Assembly (NCBI RefSeq): GCF_010509075.1
Contig: NZ_CP048433.1
Span: forward strand, 124,001 to 188,000
Reading direction: 5' to 3'
DNA from: Collinsella aerofaciens ATCC 25986
GTDB taxonomy: Bacteria; Actinomycetota; Coriobacteriia; Coriobacteriales; Coriobacteriaceae
DNA length: 64,000 nucleotides
The notes under the pieces were generated by a model that was not told where the DNA came from, searched no databases, and saw nothing but the letters and a program-made list of their open reading frames with translations. Made by a program: the position numbers and the translations under genes. This document shows, piece after piece, positions 24,586 through 32,829 of the stretch (position 1 is the first letter of the stretch; every line of letters starts with the position of its first letter).

Positions 24586-25437
24586 ATGTCTGAATCCAAA
24601 CCGACGCTGCGCCGCGAGCAGATTGCGGGCATGAATATCCACTACATCATGTGGTCGCTCGATTACTTCCTTGATGTGCAGCAGCGTTTGGGCTTTGAGT
24701 CCATTGAGCTGTGGTGTGCAGAGCCGCATGTGACGCTCGACCACACGGGCTACTTTGAGGCTGAGGTCCTGGCGAAAAAGGCTGCAGACCGTGGGCTTAG
24801 GTATCGTACTCTGTGCCCCGAGAACGTTGTCTATCCTTGGCAGTACTGCGCACGCAAACCGCTGCATGAACAGCGCAGCCTGGCGTACTTTAAGCACGGC
24901 ATTGAGCTTGCCGAGGTACTTGGGTGCGACCGTATGTCCGTCAACTCGGGCTGGGGCGACTGGGACGAGGACCGCGAGGAAGCCTGGAAGCGCAGCCGCG
25001 AGCACTTGTCCATTCTGGCGGAGTATGCCGGCGAGCACGGTCTGGTGCTTACGATGGAAAGTCTGCGTCCCGAGGAGAGCAACCTTGTGACGACGGTTTC
25101 CGATGCGAAGCGCATGATTGACGAGGTCGCGAGCCCGTACTTACAGCCCATGGTTGATACAACCGCGATGGGCGTTGCAGGCGAGACGCTCGAGGACTGG
25201 TTTGCCGCCTTTGGTGATGGGGCAATTCACGAGATGCACTTTATCGACGGTGACCCGTATGGCCATCTGGTGTGGGGCGATGGCAAGCACGATATGGACG
25301 CCTTCGTCGCCACGCTCAACGCCCATGGTTTCGACGGCATGCTGGGCCAGGAAATCACGGACGGTCGTTACTACGATGATCCGGCGGCGGCAGATACCAA
25401 GAACATGGCCGCATTCGAGAAATATCTGATTGACTAA
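24586..25437 (+). CDS. Sugar-phosphate isomerase/epimerase-type TIM barrel, FrlC-like
   Basis: The 283-residue AP-endonuclease-2-fold protein resembles E. coli FrlC (fructoselysine/psicoselysine 3-epimerase): FESIELWCAEPH early, LTMESLRPEESNLVTTVSDAKRM with the metal-ligand Glu, YLQPMVDTTAM with the next ligand, and EMHFIDGDPYGHLVWGDGKHDM carrying the His and Asp/Glu positions. The expected reaction is C3 epimerisation of an Amadori-type sugar amine so that the kinase and deglycase can act. It lies one base after the preceding stop and directly before the FrlB-like gene, matching the frl arrangement. Confidence 0.8.
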   Translation: MSESKPTLRREQIAGMNIHYIMWSLDYFLDVQQRLGFESIELWCAEPHVTLDHTGYFEAEVLAKKAADRGLRYRTLCPENVVYPWQYCARKPLHEQRSLAYFKHGIELAEVLGCDRMSVNSGWGDWDEDREEAWKRSREHLSILAEYAGEHGLVLTMESLRPEESNLVTTVSDAKRMIDEVASPYLQPMVDTTAMGVAGETLEDWFAAFGDGAIHEMHFIDGDPYGHLVWGDGKHDMDAFVATLNAHGFDGMLGQEITDGRYYDDPAAADTKNMAAFEKYLID

Positions 25438-25498
25438 AACAACTATCGGCCACGCAGCCAACGTCATTGATTGCGGCCAAACAAGAAAGGAACTGGAT

Positions 25499-26467
25499 AT
25501 GAACGCACACGATCTGATCAAAGAGGCAATTGCCGAGAAGGGCAAGTTCGACAGCGTCTACTGGATTGCTTGCGGTGGCTCCATGATCGATTTGATCCCG
25601 GCCCATGAGCTTCTGCAGCGCGAGGCAACCACCTTCACTTCGTATATCTATACGGCTCGCGAGTTCGATATCATGCGTCCGCGTCGTCTGGGCGAGAAGT
25701 CCCTGGTCATCGCTTGTAGCCACAGTGGCAACACCCCTGAGGTCGTCGAGGGCTGCGAGATTGCCCTTGCTGCCGGCGCTACGGTGATCGCCCAGACCGA
25801 CAACGCTGGATCTAAGATCGACTCCGGCAAGTGGACCACGTGGGTCTACCCGTGGGGCGAGGGCGTGCCGCAGGCCGAGGTCCCCGCTGGCATTTCGCTG
25901 TCGCTTGCGGCAGAGCTGCTCGATCAGCAGGAGGGTTACGTCGATCTTGCCGATATGTATGCCGGTATCGCCGAGATGGATAAGATTCTTCCCCCGGCAC
26001 GCGAGAAGGTAAATGCCGAGCTGGGCGATCGCTTTGCCAAGCTTTGCCAGGAGCACGAGTTCTTCTATATTCTGGGCAGCGGTCCCAACTTTAGCCAGAC
26101 CTACGGTTTCGCTATCTGCTCTCTTATGGAGATGCAGTGGCAGCACTGCAGCTACATCCACTCTGCCGAGTACTTCCATGGCCCCTTCGAGGCTACTCAG
26201 GATGGCGTTTTTTACTTCCTGCAGATGGGCTCCAGCGAGTGCCGTGCTATGGACGAGCGCGCCCTGGCGTTCCTTAAGACGCATACCGATACGCTGATGG
26301 TGCTCGATGCCAAGGAGTACGGTATGGAAGCCGTGCCGGCGAGCGTCCGTGCCTATCTGGACCCGGTGCTGTTCTACGCCATGAACTGCGAGCTGCGTGC
26401 TGCACGCGGCAAGGTGTTTGATCACGACCCCGATTTCCGTCGCTATATGGGTGTTGTCGAGTACTAG
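25499..26467 (+). CDS. SIS-domain fructosamine-6-phosphate deglycase, FrlB/FraB-like
   Basis: The predicted enzyme splits a phosphorylated Amadori product (such as fructoselysine-6-P) into glucose-6-P and the free amine. The 322-residue double-SIS protein shows VYWIACGGSMIDL, LVIACSHSGNTPEVVEG (phosphosugar loop), FYILGSGPNFSQTYGFAICSLMEM, HSAEYFHGPFEA (catalytic Glu/His region) and the C terminus DHDPDFRRYMGVVEY, which closely follows the E. coli FrlB tail. GAAAGGAA precedes ATG25499. pgi elsewhere in this window would channel the glucose-6-P. Which amine is released is not visible. Confidence 0.85.
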   Translation: MNAHDLIKEAIAEKGKFDSVYWIACGGSMIDLIPAHELLQREATTFTSYIYTAREFDIMRPRRLGEKSLVIACSHSGNTPEVVEGCEIALAAGATVIAQTDNAGSKIDSGKWTTWVYPWGEGVPQAEVPAGISLSLAAELLDQQEGYVDLADMYAGIAEMDKILPPAREKVNAELGDRFAKLCQEHEFFYILGSGPNFSQTYGFAICSLMEMQWQHCSYIHSAEYFHGPFEATQDGVFYFLQMGSSECRAMDERALAFLKTHTDTLMVLDAKEYGMEAVPASVRAYLDPVLFYAMNCELRAARGKVFDHDPDFRRYMGVVEY

Positions 26468-26481
26468 AAGGGACAAAGGCC

Positions 26482-27345
26482 ATGGCATTTAACGTTAATG
26501 CGCTCGGATTTGGCGACAACGTCGTCGATCGCTACGAGCATATCCACACCATGTATCCCGGCGGCAATGCGGTGAACTTCGCCGTTTATGCCAAGAAATG
26601 CGGTGCCGCACGCTCCGCATACATGGGCATTTTTGGCAATGATGCCGCTGCCGAGCATGTCATTGCAAGCCTCGAGGATGAGGGTATCGAGCTTGACAAG
26701 TGCGAGCAGATGATTGGCGAGAACGGAGCGGCTCGCGTGACCGTCGTTGACGGTGACCGTGTCTTCCTTGGCTCCAACGAGGGCGGTATCCGTGGCGATG
26801 CGCGCTATGTCCTCGATCGCTTTGACCTTGCGTACATGAAGCAGTTCGATGTGGTTCATTCGGGCAACTATTGCTTCACCGAGCGCGAGCTGCCCAAGTT
26901 GAAGGCTGCGGGCGTCACGGTCTCTTTTGACTTTTCGGACGACTCCACCGACGAGTACTACGAGCAGATTGCGCCCTACGTCGATTTCGCTTTCTTTAGT
27001 GCGGCGGATGCCGCGAGTGAGGACGAGATTCGCGAACGTCTGGCATGGGTGAAGGGCCTGGGTCCGCGTTTTGTGTCGGCTACGGCGGGCGCCGAGGGCT
27101 GCATTGCTTACGACGGCGAGCGCTATTACCGCCAGCTGGCTAAACCGGTAACGGACATGAAGGATACCATGGGGGCGGGCGACTCGTTCCTCACCTCGTT
27201 TTTGATGTGCTATCTCGATTCCGCCAAGCGTGGTGAGGATGGCGCCGAGGCCATCGAACGCGCGCTCGACTTTGCTGCCGGGTTTGCCTCGACCGTGTGC
27301 GGTATGGAAGGTTCTTGGGGCCACGGAGCGCCAATCGTCGAATAG
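26482..27345 (+). CDS. PfkB-family kinase, FrlD-like (fructosamine 6-kinase), copy 1
   Basis: The 287-residue ribokinase-fold protein begins ALGFGDNVVDRY and has PGGNAVNFAVYAKKCG (substrate Gly-Gly), VVHSGNYCF, DFSDDST and the catalytic signature DTMGAGDSFLTSFL with the base Asp. It resembles E. coli FrlD, which phosphorylates the C6 hydroxyl of fructoselysine. It follows the FrlB-like gene by 14 bp with AAGGGACAAAGG before the ATG. A 109-bp gap with a hairpin separates it from the second kinase. Confidence 0.83.
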   Translation: MAFNVNALGFGDNVVDRYEHIHTMYPGGNAVNFAVYAKKCGAARSAYMGIFGNDAAAEHVIASLEDEGIELDKCEQMIGENGAARVTVVDGDRVFLGSNEGGIRGDARYVLDRFDLAYMKQFDVVHSGNYCFTERELPKLKAAGVTVSFDFSDDSTDEYYEQIAPYVDFAFFSAADAASEDEIRERLAWVKGLGPRFVSATAGAEGCIAYDGERYYRQLAKPVTDMKDTMGAGDSFLTSFLMCYLDSAKRGEDGAEAIERALDFAAGFASTVCGMEGSWGHGAPIVE

Positions 27346-27415
27346 CTTAAGAAAGCGTACGGCGGTCTGGCTATGAGGCCTTGGACAGCCGATGCAAAAC
27401 AATAAGCGAAACGCG

Positions 27416-27450
27416 AAAAGGGGGCTCGCCATGTGGTGGGTCCCCTTTTG
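27416..27450 (+). terminator. Intra-operon hairpin between the two FrlD-like genes
   Basis: AAAAGGGG (27416-27423) pairs with CCCCTTTT (27442-27449), with inner CGCC/GGTG pairing. It lies in the only long gap inside the operon and may reduce read-through or stabilise mRNA. Confidence 0.65.
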
Positions 27451-27466
27451 AACATTGGAGAAGACC

Positions 27467-28267
27467 ATGGGTATTAAAGCGTGCGCGGCTGGTTTTTGCT
27501 GTGCGGACGTCTATCAAAACATCGGCGTGTTCTATCCGACTGGTAATGGCATTGACTGGGGTATCCATCTTGCACGAATGGGCGTTTCGGTATCCGCCGT
27601 GTCGGTTGTCGGCAAGGACGAGTACGGAGACAAGATGAGAGAGGCGCTGGCCGCTGAGGGGCTCGATATCTCACATCTGCGGGTGGAGGATGGCGACACC
27701 TCGGTGATGCTCATGGCATTGAAAGACGGCGTCGATCGCGTGCATCTCGAGGCAATCGATGGCGTAATGGAGACATATCGACCGAATGAAGATGACCGGG
27801 CGTTTATCCTAGAGCATGACATCATTCATACCGACCTGTTTGGCAATTGTTTGGACCTCCTGCCCGAATGGCACGATGCGGGCAAGACGGTGGTTATGGA
27901 CTTCTCGGTGTTCAGCCAGGATCCCGAATATGCATGTGAGAATCATTTTCCCTACGTTGACTACGCATTTATGTCGTTTGAAGAGGACACTCCGGAGCTA
28001 CGAGACTGGGTACGCCACGTGCAGGAATTGGGACCGCGCGTTGCGGTTGCCACGCTTGGCGAGAAGGGAAGCATTGCCTATGACGGTGAGCGCTTCTATG
28101 AGTGCGGGATCGTACCGGCGGAGAAGGTCGTTAATACCGTGGGTGCCGGCGACTCGTATATTGCCGGGTTTACCAAGGGCGTGATCGATGGCCTTGATAT
28201 TCCGGCGTGTATGAAGGCGGGCGCTGAGCTGTCGTCCCGAGTGATTGGTTCGTTTGAGCCGTACTAG
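27467..28267 (+). CDS. PfkB-family kinase, FrlD-like, copy 2
   Basis: A second ribokinase-fold enzyme of 266 residues: GFCCADVYQNIGVFYPTGNGIDWGIHLA at the substrate end, VVGKDEYGDKM, HTDLFGN, VVMDFSVFSQD, GPRVAVATLGEKGSIAYDGERF and the catalytic loop NTVGAGDSYIAGF. The substrate motif PTGNGIDW replaces the usual GGNAxN, so this paralogue probably acts on a different sugar amine or epimer from copy 1. ATG27467 follows TTGGAG. Two FrlD-like kinases in one operon are unusual. Confidence 0.8.
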   Translation: MGIKACAAGFCCADVYQNIGVFYPTGNGIDWGIHLARMGVSVSAVSVVGKDEYGDKMREALAAEGLDISHLRVEDGDTSVMLMALKDGVDRVHLEAIDGVMETYRPNEDDRAFILEHDIIHTDLFGNCLDLLPEWHDAGKTVVMDFSVFSQDPEYACENHFPYVDYAFMSFEEDTPELRDWVRHVQELGPRVAVATLGEKGSIAYDGERFYECGIVPAEKVVNTVGAGDSYIAGFTKGVIDGLDIPACMKAGAELSSRVIGSFEPY

Positions 28268-28294
28268 GGTCAAATGCCTGGAAAGGAGTACGAA

Positions 28295-29155
28295 ATGGTT
28301 ATCGACATGTTGGTTCAGCCCATGCTCTACGGCGAGATCTGTACACCGGGTGATGAGCCTGATGGATTCGGTTTTTGGTCACGAGAATTTGGTATGGGGC
28401 ATATGGGTCCCATGGATTGGGACGAGCTTCAAGTTGAGATGGACGTCTGCGATGTGCAGAAGAGCTTGCTCATGCCGCTCGATGTAACCACGGCATGCGG
28501 AGGGCATTTTGGCACCAATGACCAGATTGCCATGCTGGTTGCCGCGCATCCCGATCGTCTGTGGGGATTTGCGAGCGTAGATCCGCGGGTGAGCAGTGCC
28601 GCAGGCGAATTGGAGCGCGCCTTTACCGAGCTGGGGGCAAAGGGGCTTTGTCTGCATCCGGCAAAGCAGGGTTTTGACCCCGATGATGCTGTGGCTGAGC
28701 CGCTTTACGAGCTGTGCGAGCGCTATAACAAGCCGGTGGTTTTCCATGCCGGTATGTCTTGGGAGCCGGGCGCAGAGCTCTCGCGCAGTAACCCGCTTGC
28801 ATTTGAGCACACAATCGCAACGCATCCAAATGTGCGTTTTAGTTTGACCCACTTTGGCTGGCCCTGGGTGCGCGAGACCGTGGCGATGCTGCTCAAGTAT
28901 CCCAACTGCTACACGGACACCTCTATCACTTACATCGATTCGCCCGAGGAGATGATGCAGCGTCTTTTCACGGTCGATATGGGGCCGCTGTGGTATGAGC
29001 GCGCGCTATCGCATCAAGTGATGTTCGCCAGCAATACGCCGCGTTTCCGTGCGTTCAAACTCAAGCGGGCGCTCGATACCGTGTCCATGCGCGATGATGC
29101 GCGAGAAAGGCTCTACTGGGGTAATGCCCTGCGTTTTCTTGAAGGGGATGAGTGA
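28295..29155 (+). CDS. Amidohydrolase family 2 (TIM-barrel) protein
   Basis: The 286-residue protein is a metal-dependent hydrolase or decarboxylase-type barrel: VIDMLVQPMLYGEI at the start, DRLWGFASVDPRVS, GLCLHPAKQGF, PVVFHAGMSWEPG (metal-site His), NVRFSLTHFGWPWVRETVAM (next His) and a late HQVMFASNTPRFRAF where the Asp ligand normally sits. The usual N-terminal HxH is not evident, so the metal site is probably reduced. Relatives cleave lactones or decarboxylate acids. Its role in this operon is unknown. AAAGGAG precedes ATG28295, and its stop overlaps the next start. Confidence 0.75.
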   Translation: MVIDMLVQPMLYGEICTPGDEPDGFGFWSREFGMGHMGPMDWDELQVEMDVCDVQKSLLMPLDVTTACGGHFGTNDQIAMLVAAHPDRLWGFASVDPRVSSAAGELERAFTELGAKGLCLHPAKQGFDPDDAVAEPLYELCERYNKPVVFHAGMSWEPGAELSRSNPLAFEHTIATHPNVRFSLTHFGWPWVRETVAMLLKYPNCYTDTSITYIDSPEEMMQRLFTVDMGPLWYERALSHQVMFASNTPRFRAFKLKRALDTVSMRDDARERLYWGNALRFLEGDE

Positions 29156-29586
29156 ACATGGTGACGCTCGAGACATTGAGCTATCTATCGACTGCTCCGG
29201 ACCAGTTCATCGATATTACCGAAGACGTGCACGCTGCCATCGAACGCAGCTCGGTGACCAATGGCTTGGCAGCGATTATTTTGTCGCATACGACCTGTGG
29301 AATCGTGGTAAACGAGGGGCTGCCCTGCGTGGAGACGGATCTTATGGAGACGCTTGATCGCATCGCCCCACTCGATGCCCCCTATGCGCATGCACACTTC
29401 CTGCCGAGCTATGGAGCCACCGGCAACAACTCCTGTGGGCATATCAAGAGCATGATTTGTGGAAACAGTTGCTTCTTTCCCGTCCAAGATGGCCACATCG
29501 TGTGCGGAAGTGCCCAGAACATCTATCTTGCGGAGTTTGACGGTCCGCAGAAGCGAAAAGTGTACGTCGAGGTGCTGGGGGAGTAA
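29152..29586 (+). CDS. YjbQ/UPF0047 family protein
   Basis: This small beta-sandwich protein of 144 residues matches the YjbQ family: FIDITEDVHAAIERSSVTNGLAAIILSHTTCGIVVNE with the conserved HTT, then AHFLPSYGATGNNSCGHIKSMICGNS (usually NGHAHLK), and the closing AQNIYLAEFDGPQKRKVYVEVLG. Some members complement thiamine-phosphate synthase mutants, but the physiological role is unsettled. Its presence in a sugar-amine operon is unexpected. GTG29152 overlaps the previous TGA (GTGA), with GGGG 5 nt upstream; ATG29158 is an alternative. Confidence 0.82.
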   Translation: MNMVTLETLSYLSTAPDQFIDITEDVHAAIERSSVTNGLAAIILSHTTCGIVVNEGLPCVETDLMETLDRIAPLDAPYAHAHFLPSYGATGNNSCGHIKSMICGNSCFFPVQDGHIVCGSAQNIYLAEFDGPQKRKVYVEVLGE

Positions 29587-29619
29587 CGTCCCCGCGATAA
29601 CCCTATGAAGGAGCACGCT

Positions 29620-30429
29620 ATGTCGTTTCTAACCTCGATGTTCAAGACCGAAAAGCCGGTTATCGGAATGCTGCACCTGCGTCCTCTGCCGGGCGATCCA
29701 CTGTATTACCCGGGCGGAAGCGTGTCGCAGGTCGTGGAAGCCGCCAAGCGCGATCTCGAGGCGTTGCAGCAGGGCGGTGTCGATGGCATTTTGATTACCA
29801 ATGAGCTCTCGATGCCCTATGAGCAGCACGTTTCTCCCTCAACCCTTGCATCGGTGGGCTATGTAATCGGGACTCTATCCCATGATCTGTCGACCCCTTG
29901 GGGAGCTGAGGCTATTTACGACGGTGATGCCACAATCGAGCTGTGCGCCGCCGTCGACGCGCAGTTCACACGCTGCAATTTTTGCGGTGCCTGGGCCGGT
30001 GATCTCGGGCTGATTAACCGAGATTTCGCTCACACCATGCGTCGCAAGGCGGCGCTGCGCTTGGACGACCTCAAGCTTTTTCACTTCATCACGAGCGAGG
30101 GGGAGGTTTATCTCAACGACCGCACGACTGCGGACATTGCCGATTCACTTCTCTTTAATTGCCTTCCGGATGCAATGGTCATCGGCGGTTCGGCTGCCGG
30201 TCGTGGCGCTTCGGGCGAGCTTGCCGATGAAGTCCGCGAGCGTGTTGGCGAAGTACCCGTGGTATGTGGCACCGGTTGTCGCGAAAATACCGTGGCTGAC
30301 GTATTTGCTCACTACGATGGCGCGTTTGTCGGCACCTGCTTAAAGCGCGACGGAAGGCTGGATGCCCCGGTTGATGTTGAGCGGGTAGCTCGTTTTATGG
30401 CTGCCGCTCGTACGGCGCGAGGGGAGTAG
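29620..30429 (+). CDS. BtpA/SgcQ family TIM-barrel protein
   Basis: The 269-residue protein shows the BtpA pattern: PVIGMLHLRPLPGDPLY near the start, VVEAAKRDLEALQQGGVDGILITNE, a central Cys-rich FTRCNFCGAWAGD, and late MVIGGSAAGRGASGEL plus VPVVCGTGCRENTVADVF. BtpA was linked to photosystem I assembly and SgcQ to a sugar operon in E. coli; sugar-operon members are thought to be sugar-processing barrels, but no reaction is proven. AAGGAG precedes ATG29620, which favours it over the ATG 15 nt upstream. It is followed 6 bp later by the FGGY kinase. Confidence 0.8.
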   Translation: MSFLTSMFKTEKPVIGMLHLRPLPGDPLYYPGGSVSQVVEAAKRDLEALQQGGVDGILITNELSMPYEQHVSPSTLASVGYVIGTLSHDLSTPWGAEAIYDGDATIELCAAVDAQFTRCNFCGAWAGDLGLINRDFAHTMRRKAALRLDDLKLFHFITSEGEVYLNDRTTADIADSLLFNCLPDAMVIGGSAAGRGASGELADEVRERVGEVPVVCGTGCRENTVADVFAHYDGAFVGTCLKRDGRLDAPVDVERVARFMAAARTARGE

Positions 30430-30435
30430 GCACCT

Positions 30436-31953
30436 ATGGCGCTCTATCTGGGTATTGATATTGGGACAAGCGCCTCTAAAGGCGTTTTAATCGATGATCG
30501 ATGCAACATCGTTTGCCAAGCCTCTTGTGGACATGAGACGGACAACCCGTGTGACGGATGGTACCAGCATGATGCGGAGGCAGTTTGGTGGGGCGATTTT
30601 TGCCGCTTGTCGCGCGAGCTGGTGGCGCGATCGGGGGTTAACGCGGCACAGATCGGATGCGTGGGCCTTTCCGCATTGGGTTGCGACTGTGTGCCGGTCG
30701 ATACCGAGTGCAACGCGCTGGCGCCCGCGATTTTGTATGGAGTCGATGCACGTTCGAAGCCGCAGATTGACGAGCTTCTTTCCGAATATGGGTCAGACCG
30801 CGCACGCGAGCTTTTCGGGCACGATCCCTGTTCGTCAGATATTGCTCCCAAGATCTTGTGGTTTAAGGAGAATATGCCCGAGGTGCACGAACGTGCCGCG
30901 AAGTTCCTGACGGCGTCGTCGTTTCTATGCGCAAAGTTGACGGGGCGTTTTACGGTGGACCGTTATTTGGCGGAGGATTTTCTTCCCCTATACGACCGCT
31001 TCACTTGGAAGGTTGATGCTCGGGAATGTGCTCGTTTCTGCCGGCCTGACCAGATGGCGGAGGTAATGTCGGCTACCGATATTGCCGGGGTGATTACGCA
31101 GCGTGCGGCTGAGGCGACGGGGCTCGCGGCAGGGACACCTGTCTTAGTGGGAACGGGCGATTCTGGTGCCGAGGCCATTTCGACGGGTGTATTCCGTCCC
31201 GGCGATATGATGGTTCAGTTGGGGAGTACGGCGTATTTCATCTACCTAGCTGATCATATGATCGATGATGCCCGCCTGTGGCCGGGGACGTTTATCATTC
31301 CCGGAACTTACGGGATCTGCGCGGGGACCAATACGGCGGGCGCACTCACATCGTGGCTGCGCCAAGAGCTGTATCGCGACGCCGTAGAGGCCGAGGGCCA
31401 CGGTGGTCCCGATGCCTATTCGGTTATGGCGCATGATGCCGCCGATGTGGCGCCGGGTGCCGATGGGCTCCTGTGTCTGCCGTACTTTGCGGGGGAGCGT
31501 ACTCCGCTTAACGATCCCGAGGCACGTGGCGTCTTCTTTGGCCTGACCGGAAGGCATACGCGAGCCCATATGGTTCGCGCCGCCTTGGAAGGCGTCGCGT
31601 ATACCGTTGCATCCCATGTCGACATTATCGAGCGAGAGCATGGACTGCCAATTGGGCGCATTATGCTTGTCGGAGGTGGAACCAAGAATCCAGTTTGGAT
31701 GCAGGCTATCGCCGACGTATGCGGGCGCGAGGTCTCGGTTGCCAAGGTTACGGTGGGCGCATGCTTCGGTGATGCCATCATGGCAGCTCTCGCAGGTGGC
31801 GCCTATGCATCATGGGATGAGCTCGCCCAAGTCCTTGGCGTTGCGCAAACAATCGTGCCCGATATGGCTGCCCACGAGTTATATGCATCGCGTCGTCATA
31901 TCTTTGACGAATTGTATGCACGCAACCGTGATCTCATGCACGAATTGGTGTAA
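30436..31953 (+). CDS. FGGY-family carbohydrate kinase (xylulokinase-like)
   Basis: The 505-residue sugar kinase has an N-terminal ATP-binding lobe LGIDIGTSASKGVLIDD, GCVGLSALGCDCVPVD, the central TPVLVGTGDSGAEAISTGVFRPGDMMVQLGSTAYF, and the C-terminal nucleotide site IMLVGGGTKNPVWMQAIADVCG. Length and order fit xylulose/ribulose kinases. It is the last gene of the cluster, so it likely phosphorylates a ketose released elsewhere in the pathway. The substrate is unknown. The ATG is 6 bp after the BtpA-like stop, and a terminator-like REP hairpin follows. Confidence 0.88.
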   Translation: MALYLGIDIGTSASKGVLIDDRCNIVCQASCGHETDNPCDGWYQHDAEAVWWGDFCRLSRELVARSGVNAAQIGCVGLSALGCDCVPVDTECNALAPAILYGVDARSKPQIDELLSEYGSDRARELFGHDPCSSDIAPKILWFKENMPEVHERAAKFLTASSFLCAKLTGRFTVDRYLAEDFLPLYDRFTWKVDARECARFCRPDQMAEVMSATDIAGVITQRAAEATGLAAGTPVLVGTGDSGAEAISTGVFRPGDMMVQLGSTAYFIYLADHMIDDARLWPGTFIIPGTYGICAGTNTAGALTSWLRQELYRDAVEAEGHGGPDAYSVMAHDAADVAPGADGLLCLPYFAGERTPLNDPEARGVFFGLTGRHTRAHMVRAALEGVAYTVASHVDIIEREHGLPIGRIMLVGGGTKNPVWMQAIADVCGREVSVAKVTVGACFGDAIMAALAGGAYASWDELAQVLGVAQTIVPDMAAHELYASRRHIFDELYARNRDLMHELV

Positions 31954-31975
31954 TGCTGCCGAATTGTACTGCCTA

Positions 31976-32021
31976 CCAATAGGGACTGCGTTGTGCGATT
32001 CGCATGTCCCTTGGCATTTTT
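31976..32021 (+). terminator. Terminator-like hairpin at the end of the operon
   Basis: AGGGAC (31981-31986) and GTCCCT (32006-32011) plus inner GCG/CGC and outer CCA/TGG pairs form an imperfect stem followed by ATTTTT. Its GGGAC core recalls the REP-like repeats elsewhere in the window. Confidence 0.55.
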
Positions 32022-32032
32022 GCCCACAGGGG

Positions 32033-32815
32033 TTAGCGAAGGTCAAAAACAGCGTGCGCATTTGCTAAAACTACCGACTCGATGCGCTTTGCGTCACAGT
32101 TTTTGAGTGAGGCAATGCGCATCGAGGTCCTTGTGAGCGATCTGATGAGCGACTGTGCGCTTGTTTCTGTGTTTGGCTCGGCTGGCGCATCGGTCTCGAG
32201 CAGTAAACGATCGAGTGGAATCTGTCGTGCGTATTCGCGTCCTCGTTTAGACGCGAGCATGCGTTCGTTGACGGAAAAATAGCAGCCTGCATCGCGTGCG
32301 CGGACAAGCTCGTCCGAGGTGCCGCTAAACCAGTGGAAGATGATAACGGGGGAATCGGGGTTTGGGATGAGTAGTCCATGCGATTCGAGGACGTCCAGTA
32401 CGGCTTCTGCCGAACGAACGGCGTGAATTGATATCACGCGCCCGGTAAGAGGATGCTGCACGAGCGCATCGCAGAGCCGGTTAAGTGCCTGTATTTGTAG
32501 CTGCTCACTTCCAGCAAAGCGCGCGGAAAAGTCGAGCCCGATCTCACCGATGTAGCGTTCTTGGGCAGCAACTTCGCAAAGCAGATTGACTTCGACAAAA
32601 CCGCAGTGGCCATCGGCGAGCCACCAGGGGTGAAGCCCAACGCCGGCGATGATGCCTGGTTGGCGACAGGCGCGCTCGTTTGCGGCCGAAAAGTCGCGCG
32701 GATTGACGCCGCAGTCAAATAGACCCAAGCCCAGCGCCGTCGCCTCATCGGCAACGGCGTCCGGGTGAGCCATTAAATCAAGATGGCAGTGTGCATCAAA
32801 TAACCGGGGCTCCAT
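32033..32815 (-). CDS. tatD: TatD-family metal-dependent DNase
   Basis: The 260-residue TIM-barrel nuclease carries the metal ligands in order: FDAHCHLDL (HxH), YIGEIGLDF (Glu), RVISIHAV (His), VIIFHWFSG (His) and LLLETDAPAEP (Asp). The family has 3'-5' exonuclease activity implicated in repair and DNA turnover. It is encoded 14 bp after tcdA on the same strand, with GGAG about 8 nt before its ATG inside the tcdA end region, so the two are likely co-transcribed. It converges on the fructosamine cluster. Confidence 0.88.
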   Translation of the reverse strand: MEPRLFDAHCHLDLMAHPDAVADEATALGLGLFDCGVNPRDFSAANERACRQPGIIAGVGLHPWWLADGHCGFVEVNLLCEVAAQERYIGEIGLDFSARFAGSEQLQIQALNRLCDALVQHPLTGRVISIHAVRSAEAVLDVLESHGLLIPNPDSPVIIFHWFSGTSDELVRARDAGCYFSVNERMLASKRGREYARQIPLDRLLLETDAPAEPNTETSAQSLIRSLTRTSMRIASLKNCDAKRIESVVLANAHAVFDLR

Positions 32816-32829
32816 CTCGGTGCGCTCCG

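Noticed and set aside
27346-27466. An extra small gene in the gap between the two kinases
   Set aside because: No frame with RBS; the gap is explained by a hairpin.
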